12,563 nucleotides of DNA from an uncultured Clostridia bacterium. Lineage in GTDB: Bacteria; Bacillota; Clostridia; Oscillospirales; Ruminococcaceae. A program made the position numbers and the translations under genes. The first letter of the stretch is position 1, and each line of letters begins with the position of its first letter. The notes below the pieces were generated by a model. That model worked only from the letters and a program-made list of their open reading frames with translations, had not been told where the DNA came from and did no database searches. Where the stretch lies: positions 1-12,563 of the forward strand of contig CALBJC010000004.1 in assembly GCA_937892655.1 (NCBI GenBank), read 5' to 3'. Positions 1 to 5,851 of this stretch are shown piece after piece.

Positions 1-78
1 ATACATTTCAACTTGCTTTTTTCTTGCATTGTAAGGTAGTGCACCGTAAACAACACTTGGTTTCAATCCATATTTCTT
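1..78 (-). other. Helicase-like tail fused in frame to the hydrolase (probable chimeric junction)
   Basis: The last 26 codons before the left edge read KPSVVYGALPYNARKKQ and flanking residues. The pattern YGALP-x3-R-x2-Q is what I know from the second RecA-like domain of superfamily II helicases (SUV3/DEAD-DEAH type), where a sentence like 'L..G.K.SV.YGALP...R..Q...F' precedes the ATP-binding VATDA motif. It does not resemble the end of an alpha/beta hydrolase, which normally closes with a short helix after the catalytic His. The switch falls near DEVKKYG, where both families could share sequence. Only about 26 residues are visible, so this rests on pattern memory and could instead be an unusual hydrolase extension. 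Confidence 0.45.
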
Positions 79-1047
79 TACTTCATCAGCAAATAATACT
101 GGTTTATCAATCTGTGGAGAATGACCACAATTTTTCATAATCACTAATTTTTTAGTTGGTGCTACAATCTCATCATAATATTTTTTAAGTAAATCCACAC
201 GACAACTCTTATCATATTCTCCCGAAATAAAATACATCGGAACAGAATATTGATTTCCAATATCATAGATATTAGCAGACAGCGTATAATCCAAAAGCTT
301 TTTGTTTCTAATATAATGTGCCTTTAAGTTTAGCATTCCTGCTAACCATCTAAGGTCATTAAATGCTAAATCTGGTGATGATAATATGAGTTTTATCTGA
401 TTAGTCTGTTTTAACTTAGGCATATTCGCAACAAAACATGGTACTGTCAGTCGCTGAAATTTCATAAGATTTTCTAGATTGAAACACTTTTTTAACCTTT
501 GGTAAGCCATTTCAAGTTCATAAGTTTTTTTCTTATCATCTATCAGCAAGTTAACCGCTTCATCATAGTTCATCTTCTGCGTGTCTTTAATGGATATTGA
601 TTGACCGATGCCAATATATCCTTCAACTCTTTCTGGATATTTTACAACATAACTGGCACCAAGTAGCGAACCATAAGAATGCCCCATTATAACTACTTTA
701 TTCTTCTTAAAACGCTTGCATAGATAATTAACAAGTTCATCTACATCTTTAATTGCTTGTCCAAAATCTGTTGACTCATTTTTGGGGTCTATATGTTTAT
801 TTTTATAATATGTTCTACCACAACCTCTTTGGTCCCACGAAACATATATATATTCCTCAATTATCTCTTTTGCAAATTCATATGTAAAAAAAGCATCTGG
901 ATTTGCAGGTCCACCATGAAGATTTAAAATAATGGGATTATTAACATCCATTCCTCTTATAAAAACATACTGGTTATGCCCATTTATGTTTACATATATT
1001 TTTTCATCTATTCCGTTGGAAGAAAGTATTCTGTATTTCTTTTTCAC
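1..1047 (-). CDS. Alpha/beta hydrolase, prolyl-iminopeptidase (S33) type; partial, runs off left edge
   Basis: The reading frame is open for 349 codons from a GTG at 1047-1045 to the window edge, with no stop. Visible landmarks are HGGP at residues 44-47 (oxyanion hole region), WDQRGCGR at 71-78 (a hallmark of prolyl iminopeptidases), the nucleophile elbow GHSYG at 122-126 (Ser124), Asp279 in GEYD and His309 in CGHSP, so the Ser-Asp-His triad is complete. The family cleaves N-terminal proline or related peptides and esters, usually in the cytoplasm; the exact substrate cannot be read here. There is no signal peptide. The GTG start is chosen because GGAGGA lies 8 nt upstream and the protein begins just before the usual first strand. 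The gene is clearly more AT-rich than its neighbours, which suggests recent acquisition. The hydrolase should end soon after His309, yet the frame continues into a segment (from about residue 324) that looks like a helicase; see the separate entry. Confidence 0.85.
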   Translation of the reverse strand, partial: MKKKYRILSSNGIDEKIYVNINGHNQYVFIRGMDVNNPIILNLHGGPANPDAFFTYEFAKEIIEEYIYVSWDQRGCGRTYYKNKHIDPKNESTDFGQAIKDVDELVNYLCKRFKKNKVVIMGHSYGSLLGASYVVKYPERVEGYIGIGQSISIKDTQKMNYDEAVNLLIDDKKKTYELEMAYQRLKKCFNLENLMKFQRLTVPCFVANMPKLKQTNQIKLILSSPDLAFNDLRWLAGMLNLKAHYIRNKKLLDYTLSANIYDIGNQYSVPMYFISGEYDKSCRVDLLKKYYDEIVAPTKKLVIMKNCGHSPQIDKPVLFADEVKKYGLKPSVVYGALPYNARKKQVEMY

Positions 1048-1055
1048 CCTTGTAT

Positions 1056-1061
1056 TCCTCC
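1056..1061 (-). promoter_or_regulatory. Ribosome binding site that fixes the GTG start of the hydrolase
   Basis: Minus-strand GGAGGA lies 8 nt before GTG (1047-1045). No in-frame ATG lies nearby upstream, and the next in-frame ATG (residue 33) has lost the first strands of the fold, so this site decides the non-ATG start. Confidence 0.7.
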
Positions 1062-1162
1062 ATTTACTTCAATACCACAATGTGTAAACTTCAAAGTTTC
1101 TATTTCCTACAAATTCCAGTTTATCACTCAATCAATAATAAAGCTATAACGATATATTGCCC

Positions 1163-2332
1163 TTAATAAACCACATCTCTGTCAAGCATTACTACTGCGT
1201 TGTAGTCGCTTGAAATTTCCTTTACTTTAGCGCATACCTGCTCTATGAGCTTTGCCTCATCGACCTTCATTGTATACGGAACGACTACGTCGAAAATTAG
1301 ATTTGTATGAGTATCGCCATATACTACTCTGAAATCGTGAATAGTGATAAGCGGGTCTATCTCACGCATTTTAGCGCTTACCTTGATTCTCAGATCATTT
1401 GTTTTTTCATCGTCGATTGAAATAGGGTCCATATGTATTACTGCGATACAGCCAAATTTGCTTTTAAGCTCAAGCTCGATGTTGTCAATTTCATCGTGGA
1501 TTTCTAAAATATCGCCCTTATAGTCAACCTCGGCGTGCAGTGACACCATCGTTCTGCCTACGCCATAGTTATGAACTATCATATCGTGGATGCCGATTAT
1601 CATTTCATGCGCTAAAACCGTTGACTTTATATCATTTACAAACTCCTCATCAGGCGCCTGACCTACTATCTGATTGAGAGTTTCTCTCGCCGCACTGATA
1701 CCTGAAAAGAGGATAAATACTGCCACTAAAAGACCGATAATACCGTCAAGATTTACGCCTGTATACTTGCATACGATAATGCCTATCAAAACCGCTAAAG
1801 TTGAAACAGCGTCATTTCTGCTATCCTCAGCGGTTGCCTTCATAGCTGATGAATTTATTTTCTTTGAAAGGGATTTATTCATAACGCTAAGCCAAAGCTT
1901 TACTGCTATAGAAACAGATAAAATTATAATAGACAGCGCTGTAACATTGATGCTTTGAGGATGAATAAGCTTTGTAAAGGATGATTTTGCAAGCTCAAAT
2001 GCCATCAGTAAAATTGCCATTGAAACTACAAGGCCTGATACATATTCTGCCCTGCCGTGGCCGAAAGGATGCTCGTTATCAGCAGGCTTTGAGGCAATTT
2101 TAAAGCCTATGAGCGTTACAATTGATGCTGCGGCATCTGAAAGGTTATTGAAAGCGTCAGCAGTAATAGAGATAGCGCCAGATACAATACCCGCTACAAA
2201 CTTTCCGCAAAAGAGCAAAATGTTTGCAATAATGCCTACTACCGAGCCTAAAACGCCGTATTTCTGCCTAACGTTTAGATCCTTTGTGTTTTCATAATCT
2301 GTAATAAATAGCTTTACAAGTAAGTTTGTCAT
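1163..2332 (-). CDS. CDF-family cation efflux transporter, manganese type, with extended C-terminus
   Basis: A cation diffusion facilitator that should export divalent metal from the cytoplasm by proton antiport as a dimer. Six membrane spans fill roughly residues 26-215. The substrate site on TM2 is N62-x3-D66 (in DAFNNLSD) and on TM5 D170-x3-D174 (in EDSRND). The N-D/D-D combination is the one described for Mn exporters such as pneumococcal MntE, whereas Zn exporters carry H or D with H-D; Mn specificity is therefore inferred. HPFGHGR at 88-94 is the conserved family loop. At 389 aa it exceeds the ~300 aa classic CDF: after the usual cytoplasmic domain (~215-300) there are about 85 further residues that look like a second alpha/beta domain. 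ATG is 1 nt after the gtrA-like stop, with AAGGA inside that gene's end, so the two are co-transcribed. No terminator is visible downstream. Confidence 0.92.
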   Translation of the reverse strand: MTNLLVKLFITDYENTKDLNVRQKYGVLGSVVGIIANILLFCGKFVAGIVSGAISITADAFNNLSDAAASIVTLIGFKIASKPADNEHPFGHGRAEYVSGLVVSMAILLMAFELAKSSFTKLIHPQSINVTALSIIILSVSIAVKLWLSVMNKSLSKKINSSAMKATAEDSRNDAVSTLAVLIGIIVCKYTGVNLDGIIGLLVAVFILFSGISAARETLNQIVGQAPDEEFVNDIKSTVLAHEMIIGIHDMIVHNYGVGRTMVSLHAEVDYKGDILEIHDEIDNIELELKSKFGCIAVIHMDPISIDDEKTNDLRIKVSAKMREIDPLITIHDFRVVYGDTHTNLIFDVVVPYTMKVDEAKLIEQVCAKVKEISSDYNAVVMLDRDVVY

Positions 2333-2333
2333 A

Positions 2334-2831
2334 TCAGTTTTCCTTTTTTCTGAATACCAAGAATTTGCTTATGAGATAATTTAAAATCAAAACTCCGATG
2401 TTTGCCAAAAGCTTTATCACAAGCTCGTTGAATGAGAGGATTGTTACAAATACTAAAATGCATACCTGCTCAAAAACATATGTGAATATTCTGCCGCCGT
2501 AGAATTCTGCCGCCTGCTTGAAAAACTCGCCCCATGTTTTTGTAGGTGCTGAGAAAACCCATATTCTGTTTGTAAAAAACGCAAATGTAACTGAGGATAC
2601 CCATGAAATAGTATTTGATACAAGCTCATGAATCTCTAAAAAATCACAGCATACCCAGAAGGTTACAAAGCTTACTATTGTAGTAAGCCCGCCAAAAAAG
2701 ATATAAAGCAATATATCCTTATACTTTTTATAGAAAGGCTCAAATATTCTCAGAACCGGTAAAGACATTATCTTATCAAAGATATCACGCTTATTATCTT
2801 TACCGTTTTTTAAATCAAGGTTATTTTCCAT
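2334..2831 (-). CDS. GtrA-family membrane protein
   Basis: A 165-aa protein with four predicted membrane spans (about 40-60, 70-90, 115-133, 138-158) after a charged cytoplasmic N-terminus. The two family signatures are present: FFTNRIWVF at 85-93 and NYLISKFLVF at 151-160. GtrA-family proteins are thought to move polyprenyl-linked sugars across the membrane or assist glycosylation of teichoic acids and polysaccharides; the substrate here is unknown. AGAGGA lies 8 nt before the ATG. It is the first gene of a two-gene operon with the CDF transporter, sharing a 1-nt junction, with no obvious functional link between the two. The 5' leader is only about 30 nt. Confidence 0.88.
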   Translation of the reverse strand: MENNLDLKNGKDNKRDIFDKIMSLPVLRIFEPFYKKYKDILLYIFFGGLTTIVSFVTFWVCCDFLEIHELVSNTISWVSSVTFAFFTNRIWVFSAPTKTWGEFFKQAAEFYGGRIFTYVFEQVCILVFVTILSFNELVIKLLANIGVLILNYLISKFLVFRKKEN

Positions 2832-2867
2832 TATAAATTCCTCTAATTTTTCTGTATTTACCTTTAT

Positions 2868-2895
2868 ATTATACTACAAAATTACGATTTTTCAA
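2868..2895 (-). promoter_or_regulatory. Sigma-A promoter for the gtrA-CDF operon
   Basis: On the minus strand TTGAAA (2895-2890), a 16-nt spacer and a perfect TATAAT (2873-2868) lie about 37 nt upstream of the GtrA start. No TG extension is present. Its -35 element is 8 nt from the -35 of the divergent CorC promoter. Confidence 0.65.
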
Positions 2896-2903
2896 TAGTT
2901 TGC

Positions 2904-2932
2904 TTGATTTTCAATATGTTATGTGGTATTCT
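2904..2932 (+). promoter_or_regulatory. Extended -10 promoter for the CorC/HlyC gene
   Basis: TTGATT (2904-2909), a 17-nt spacer and TGG-TATTCT (-10 at 2927-2932). Transcription would begin near 2939, which rules out translation from an in-frame ATG at 2900 and supports the start at 2972. The leader of about 33 nt is too short for an M-box magnesium riboswitch. Confidence 0.55.
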
Positions 2933-2971
2933 GTATTTATATTACTATACAAAGGATGGTTTTCTTTTTTT

Positions 2972-4228
2972 ATGGACATATTTCTGATAGCAGTGCTTCT
3001 TGTGTTTTCTGCAATTTTCTCTGCAACAGAAACTGCATTTTCATCTTGTAATCGTATCAGAATCAAAAATCTTGCTTCTCAGGGTAAGGCTTCAGCTCAA
3101 AAGGCTCTGAATATTCTCGAAAACTTTGACAATGCGCTTACCGCTATACTCGTTGGCAATAACATTGTAAATATTCTTTCAACATCAATTGCAACTGTTT
3201 TCTTTACAGACCTTTTAGGCGAAGGCAGCGTTGGTATCGCTACAGCTGTTATGACAGTTTTAGTTTTAATATTCGGCGAAATAATGCCAAAGAGCCTTGC
3301 AAAGGACAACGCTGAAAAGTTCGTGCTTTTTATGGCAGCGCCGCTGAGTGCTCTGATATTTATAATAAAGCCGATTATCCTCATTTTCAGAGGGCTTAAA
3401 AACGGCGTATCAAAGCTTATTGGCAGTAAGGCTGAAGAGCCTAGCGTTACTGAAGAAGAGCTTATGTCTATCATTGAAGAAATTGAAGATGAGGGCGTTT
3501 TAGAAGAACAGGAAAGCGATCTTGTACGTTCAGCGCTTGAGTTTGATGAAACTACAATAAATGAAATTTTAGTTCCTCGTGTAAATGCTGTTGCTATTGA
3601 AGAAAATACTTCTATTGATGATATAAGAGATATTTTCTTACAGAATGCTTTTTCAAGATTACCTGTTTACAAGGAAACTATTGATAACATCATAGGCATT
3701 ATTCATCAGAAGGACTTTTTCAATATGTACTTCTATGAGAATATCAAGGATATCCACGCTATTATGCAAAAGCCTATCTACATTTCTCAGCACAAGCTTA
3801 TCTCTGAAATTCTGCATCAGATGCAGAGAGAAAAGGTTCATATGGCTATCGTTATCGACCAGTATGGCGGTACAGAGGGTATTGTAACGCTTGAGGATAT
3901 CTTAGAAGAGCTTGTTGGCGAAATCTATGACGAAAGCGATGACGAAACAACTCCATTTAAAAAGGTTGATGAAAACACCTATGAATTAAACGGTGAGCAG
4001 AGCTTATGGGATTTTCTCGATTATCTCGACTTGCCTGAAGATATCATCGATACTGAATGCAACTCAGTAGGCGGTTATCTAATGGATCTACTCGGTCATA
4101 TTCCACAAAGTAACGAGGGCGCTGATGATGAAAACTTTATCTTTATCGCATCAGAGGTTGATGACCAGAAGATTGAAAAGGTTTTGGTAAAAATCAAAAC
4201 TCACGAAAATGAAGAAGTTGAAGATTAG
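2972..4228 (+). CDS. CorC/HlyC-family transporter (CNNM/DUF21 - CBS pair - CorC_HlyC domain)
   Basis: A 418-aa membrane protein of the family linked to Mg2+ (and Co2+) efflux or tolerance, often labelled 'hemolysin' for historical reasons. Order: CNNM transmembrane domain at about 1-150 with ATETAF (18-23), VGNNIVN (61-67) and GEIMPKS (102-108); an acidic linker with EEELMSIIEE (161-170); two CBS domains at about 195-320 with VPRV (201-204), FSRLPVY (227-233) and DQYGGTEGIVTLEDI (296-310), the loop that binds nucleotides in relatives; and a C-terminal CorC_HlyC domain at about 325-415. An in-frame ATG exists at 2900, but it would add 24 residues, precedes the predicted transcription start, and lacks a Shine-Dalgarno site. 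AAAGGATGG ends 12 nt before 2972, a rather long spacing. Its neighbour on the other strand is also a metal exporter. Confidence 0.9.
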   Translation: MDIFLIAVLLVFSAIFSATETAFSSCNRIRIKNLASQGKASAQKALNILENFDNALTAILVGNNIVNILSTSIATVFFTDLLGEGSVGIATAVMTVLVLIFGEIMPKSLAKDNAEKFVLFMAAPLSALIFIIKPIILIFRGLKNGVSKLIGSKAEEPSVTEEELMSIIEEIEDEGVLEEQESDLVRSALEFDETTINEILVPRVNAVAIEENTSIDDIRDIFLQNAFSRLPVYKETIDNIIGIIHQKDFFNMYFYENIKDIHAIMQKPIYISQHKLISEILHQMQREKVHMAIVIDQYGGTEGIVTLEDILEELVGEIYDESDDETTPFKKVDENTYELNGEQSLWDFLDYLDLPEDIIDTECNSVGGYLMDLLGHIPQSNEGADDENFIFIASEVDDQKIEKVLVKIKTHENEEVED

Positions 4229-4229
4229 A

Positions 4230-4256
4230 AAAAGCACCGATTTATTCGGTGCTTTT
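4230..4256 (+). terminator. Intrinsic terminator after the CorC/HlyC gene
   Basis: AAAAGCACCGA and TCGGTGCTTTT form an 11-bp perfect stem with a 5-nt loop starting 2 nt after the stop codon. The T-run is short (TTTT then AGTTT), so some read-through into the acetyltransferase, whose ATG is only 26 nt further on, is likely. Confidence 0.8.
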
Positions 4257-4281
4257 AGTTTCTTAAAAAACGAGGTGTATT

Positions 4282-4791
4282 ATGATTATAAGGGATATTA
4301 AAAAGTCAGATATTAAAAGGCTTATTGAAATTTACTCTCACTATGTTTTGAATACCGCTGTATCTTATGAATATGATACCCCGACAGCTGAGGAGTTTGA
4401 AAAGAGAGTTTTGGATATTCTGGCTACCCCTCTGCCTTATCTTGTAGCAGAAGAAAACGGCAGAATACTCGGCTACTGCTATGCGCACAGATTTCACGAA
4501 AGAAAGGCTTATAAAAAATGCGTTGAAACTACCGTTTATATCGATAAAAGTCTGAGAAAAAGCGGTATCGGCAGAGCGCTGTATGCAGAGCTTGAAAAAA
4601 GACTGAAGGCACTTAGCATCAAAAACCTTTATGCGTGTGTTGCATACATAGAAGCAGAGGATGAATATCTTACCCACGACAGCGTTTTGTTTCATCAGAA
4701 AATGGGCTTTGAAATCTGCGGACATCTGCATAAATGCGGTATAAAGTTTGACAGATGGTATGATATGCTTTATATGGAAAAGATTATTTAA
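4282..4791 (+). CDS. GNAT N-acetyltransferase, phosphinothricin/methionine-sulfoximine acetyltransferase-like
   Basis: A 169-aa single-domain GNAT enzyme that transfers acetyl from acetyl-CoA to an amine. The N-terminal strand MIIRDIKKSDI, the central VETTVYID strand (81-88) and the acetyl-CoA loop R92-K-S-G-I-G97 (pattern R/Q-x-x-G-x-G) are clear. The layout with F-HERKAYKKCVETTVYI before the CoA loop is that of the Pat/MddA subgroup, which acetylates phosphinothricin, methionine sulfoximine or related amino acid analogues; the substrate here is inferred only at subgroup level. GAGGTG lies 4 nt before the ATG. No promoter is visible in the 53 nt between the previous gene and this one, so transcription may come through the upstream terminator or from inside the CorC gene. 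The NUDIX gene follows after 11 nt. Confidence 0.85.
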   Translation: MIIRDIKKSDIKRLIEIYSHYVLNTAVSYEYDTPTAEEFEKRVLDILATPLPYLVAEENGRILGYCYAHRFHERKAYKKCVETTVYIDKSLRKSGIGRALYAELEKRLKALSIKNLYACVAYIEAEDEYLTHDSVLFHQKMGFEICGHLHKCGIKFDRWYDMLYMEKII

Positions 4792-4802
4792 GGAGAAAAA
4801 AT

Positions 4803-5291
4803 ATGAAAAAACCTGTTGACTGTTGTTTTTGTATCGGCAAGGATTGGTTTAGGTACAGAGTTGGCGCTATTATTGTAGCTGACGGCTATGCACTGTTTTC
4901 TTATGGCGAAAGAGTAAACTACTATTATACTGTAGGCGGTGGCGTTCACGTTGGCGAACGTTCTGAGGACGCCGTTATGCGAGAAGTTTCTGAAGAAACG
5001 GGAGAAAGCTTTGAGATAGTAAGACCGCTTTGTATGGTTGAAAACTTTTTTGATGGTGATAACGCTCTTGAAGGCCTTGACTGCCATACTATTGAAATCT
5101 ATTATCTTATGACTACAAAAAATCGTCACGAGTATACGCACAAAAGCTATGCTACAGGCGGTGATGCCGAGGTTATGAAGTGGATAAGGCTTGATGAAAT
5201 AGATAGTTTCGATATACGCCCATCTATCGTAAAAAAGCTTCTCAAGGAGTTACCGCAGGAATTTAAAATCTATGTAAATGATGACAGATAA
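4803..5291 (+). CDS. NUDIX hydrolase
   Basis: A 162-aa protein with a NUDIX box at residues 46-68: G46-x5-E52-x7-R60-E61-V62-S63-E64-E65-T66-G67. The catalytic REVSEE glutamates that bind Mg2+ are intact. The last box position is Glu68 where most members have a hydrophobic residue, a small deviation. NUDIX enzymes split nucleoside diphosphates linked to another moiety (X); nothing in the sequence identifies X. An unusual Cys-rich N-terminus (VDCCFCIG, residues 5-12) precedes the first strand and could bind metal, but this is speculation. The start is supported by AAGGAG, which overlaps the stop codon of the acetyltransferase 7 nt upstream, so the two are translated from one message. The transcript ends at the palindrome at 5292-5323. 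Confidence 0.88.
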   Translation: MKKPVDCCFCIGKDWFRYRVGAIIVADGYALFSYGERVNYYYTVGGGVHVGERSEDAVMREVSEETGESFEIVRPLCMVENFFDGDNALEGLDCHTIEIYYLMTTKNRHEYTHKSYATGGDAEVMKWIRLDEIDSFDIRPSIVKKLLKELPQEFKIYVNDDR

Positions 5292-5323
5292 AAAGAGGTA
5301 TTATCAGCTGATAATACCTCTTT
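5292..5323. terminator. Bidirectional intrinsic terminator (32-bp perfect palindrome)
   Basis: AAAGAGGTATTATCAG is followed directly by its exact reverse complement, centred between 5307 and 5308. A-runs precede and T-runs follow on both strands, and it lies between two convergent genes (NUDIX stop at 5291, lipoprotein stop at 5326), so it can end transcription in both directions. Confidence 0.85.
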
Positions 5324-5325
5324 AT

Positions 5326-5826
5326 TTATTTTACAATTTCAAAATCAGAAAAATCTGCTCTTATCTGCGCTGAAGGGATATCGATATATAACGGAGTTGA
5401 ATCACTATCTACCACAATATCATACTCACATTCATTAATTATCCCTTTGCATTTATATGTTTTATCGCTCTGCTTTTTAAACTCAGCCTCTGTAAAACAC
5501 ATATCCAGAATTCTCGTTACATATGAGATATCGCTTTTATAGTATCTGTCAAGAGAAACCACCTGCGACATAAACTCATAGCTGACACTATAGTTTTCAG
5601 GGGTCAGAGTATGTAACACGCCGCTAATTCTCTCAGGTGATACATACTGTATCTGCCATACTCCCCCACCCTTTGATGATAAGATAACCTCATATTCATC
5701 AGAAGCCGTTGTTATCAAAACCTTTGTGTTAAAAAAGCTGTCAAGCTCAACTGTTTTTTCTTCACTCTTTGAGCAGGAATTAAAGAGCATCATGGGGATA
5801 AGCAATAAAAGCAGATATTTTTTCAT
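5326..5826 (-). CDS. Small lipoprotein, possibly LolA-fold
   Basis: A 166-aa secreted lipoprotein. The N-terminus MKKYLLLLLIPMMLFNSC is a lipoprotein signal peptide with the acylated cysteine at residue 18; the lipobox (F-N-S-C) is imperfect. The mature part is a run of beta strands with the pattern 'VWQIQYVSPERISGVLHTL' followed by 'YSVSYEFM', which reminds me of LolA-like lipoproteins of clostridia. In Bacillus subtilis a lipoprotein of that kind (YdcC) also follows acpS, which makes the position here suggestive, but the family assignment is my inference. AAAGGA lies 9 nt before the ATG. It is the last gene of the operon, 25 nt after the NAD(P)HX repair gene, and ends at the two-way terminator. 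Confidence 0.7.
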   Translation of the reverse strand: MKKYLLLLLIPMMLFNSCSKSEEKTVELDSFFNTKVLITTASDEYEVILSSKGGGVWQIQYVSPERISGVLHTLTPENYSVSYEFMSQVVSLDRYYKSDISYVTRILDMCFTEAEFKKQSDKTYKCKGIINECEYDIVVDSDSTPLYIDIPSAQIRADFSDFEIVK

Positions 5827-5851
5827 TCAAAGCTGTCCTTTCAGGTTAGTT

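Noticed and set aside
1086..1099. AAACTT-CA-AAGTTT repeat as a terminator for the CDF gene
   Set aside because: It is an AT-only-edge 6-bp repeat with a 2-nt centre and no T-run, so it cannot form a working terminator hairpin; an operator role is possible but unsupported.
2900..2971. Longer N-terminus for the CorC/HlyC protein (start at 2900)
   Set aside because: It lies upstream of the predicted transcription start (-10 at 2927-2932), has no Shine-Dalgarno site and adds residues before the normal first membrane helix.
2832..2971. Metal riboswitch (M-box or yybP-ykoY) before the metal transporter genes
   Set aside because: Both leaders are only about 30 nt from the predicted transcription start to the start codon, too short for either riboswitch.
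4306..4731. Long minus-strand reading frame opposite the acetyltransferase
   Set aside because: It has no ribosome binding site and no family character, and lies entirely opposite a clear GNAT gene. The same reasoning removes the other opposite-strand frames, for example 1674-1958, 3097-3474 and 10084-10350.
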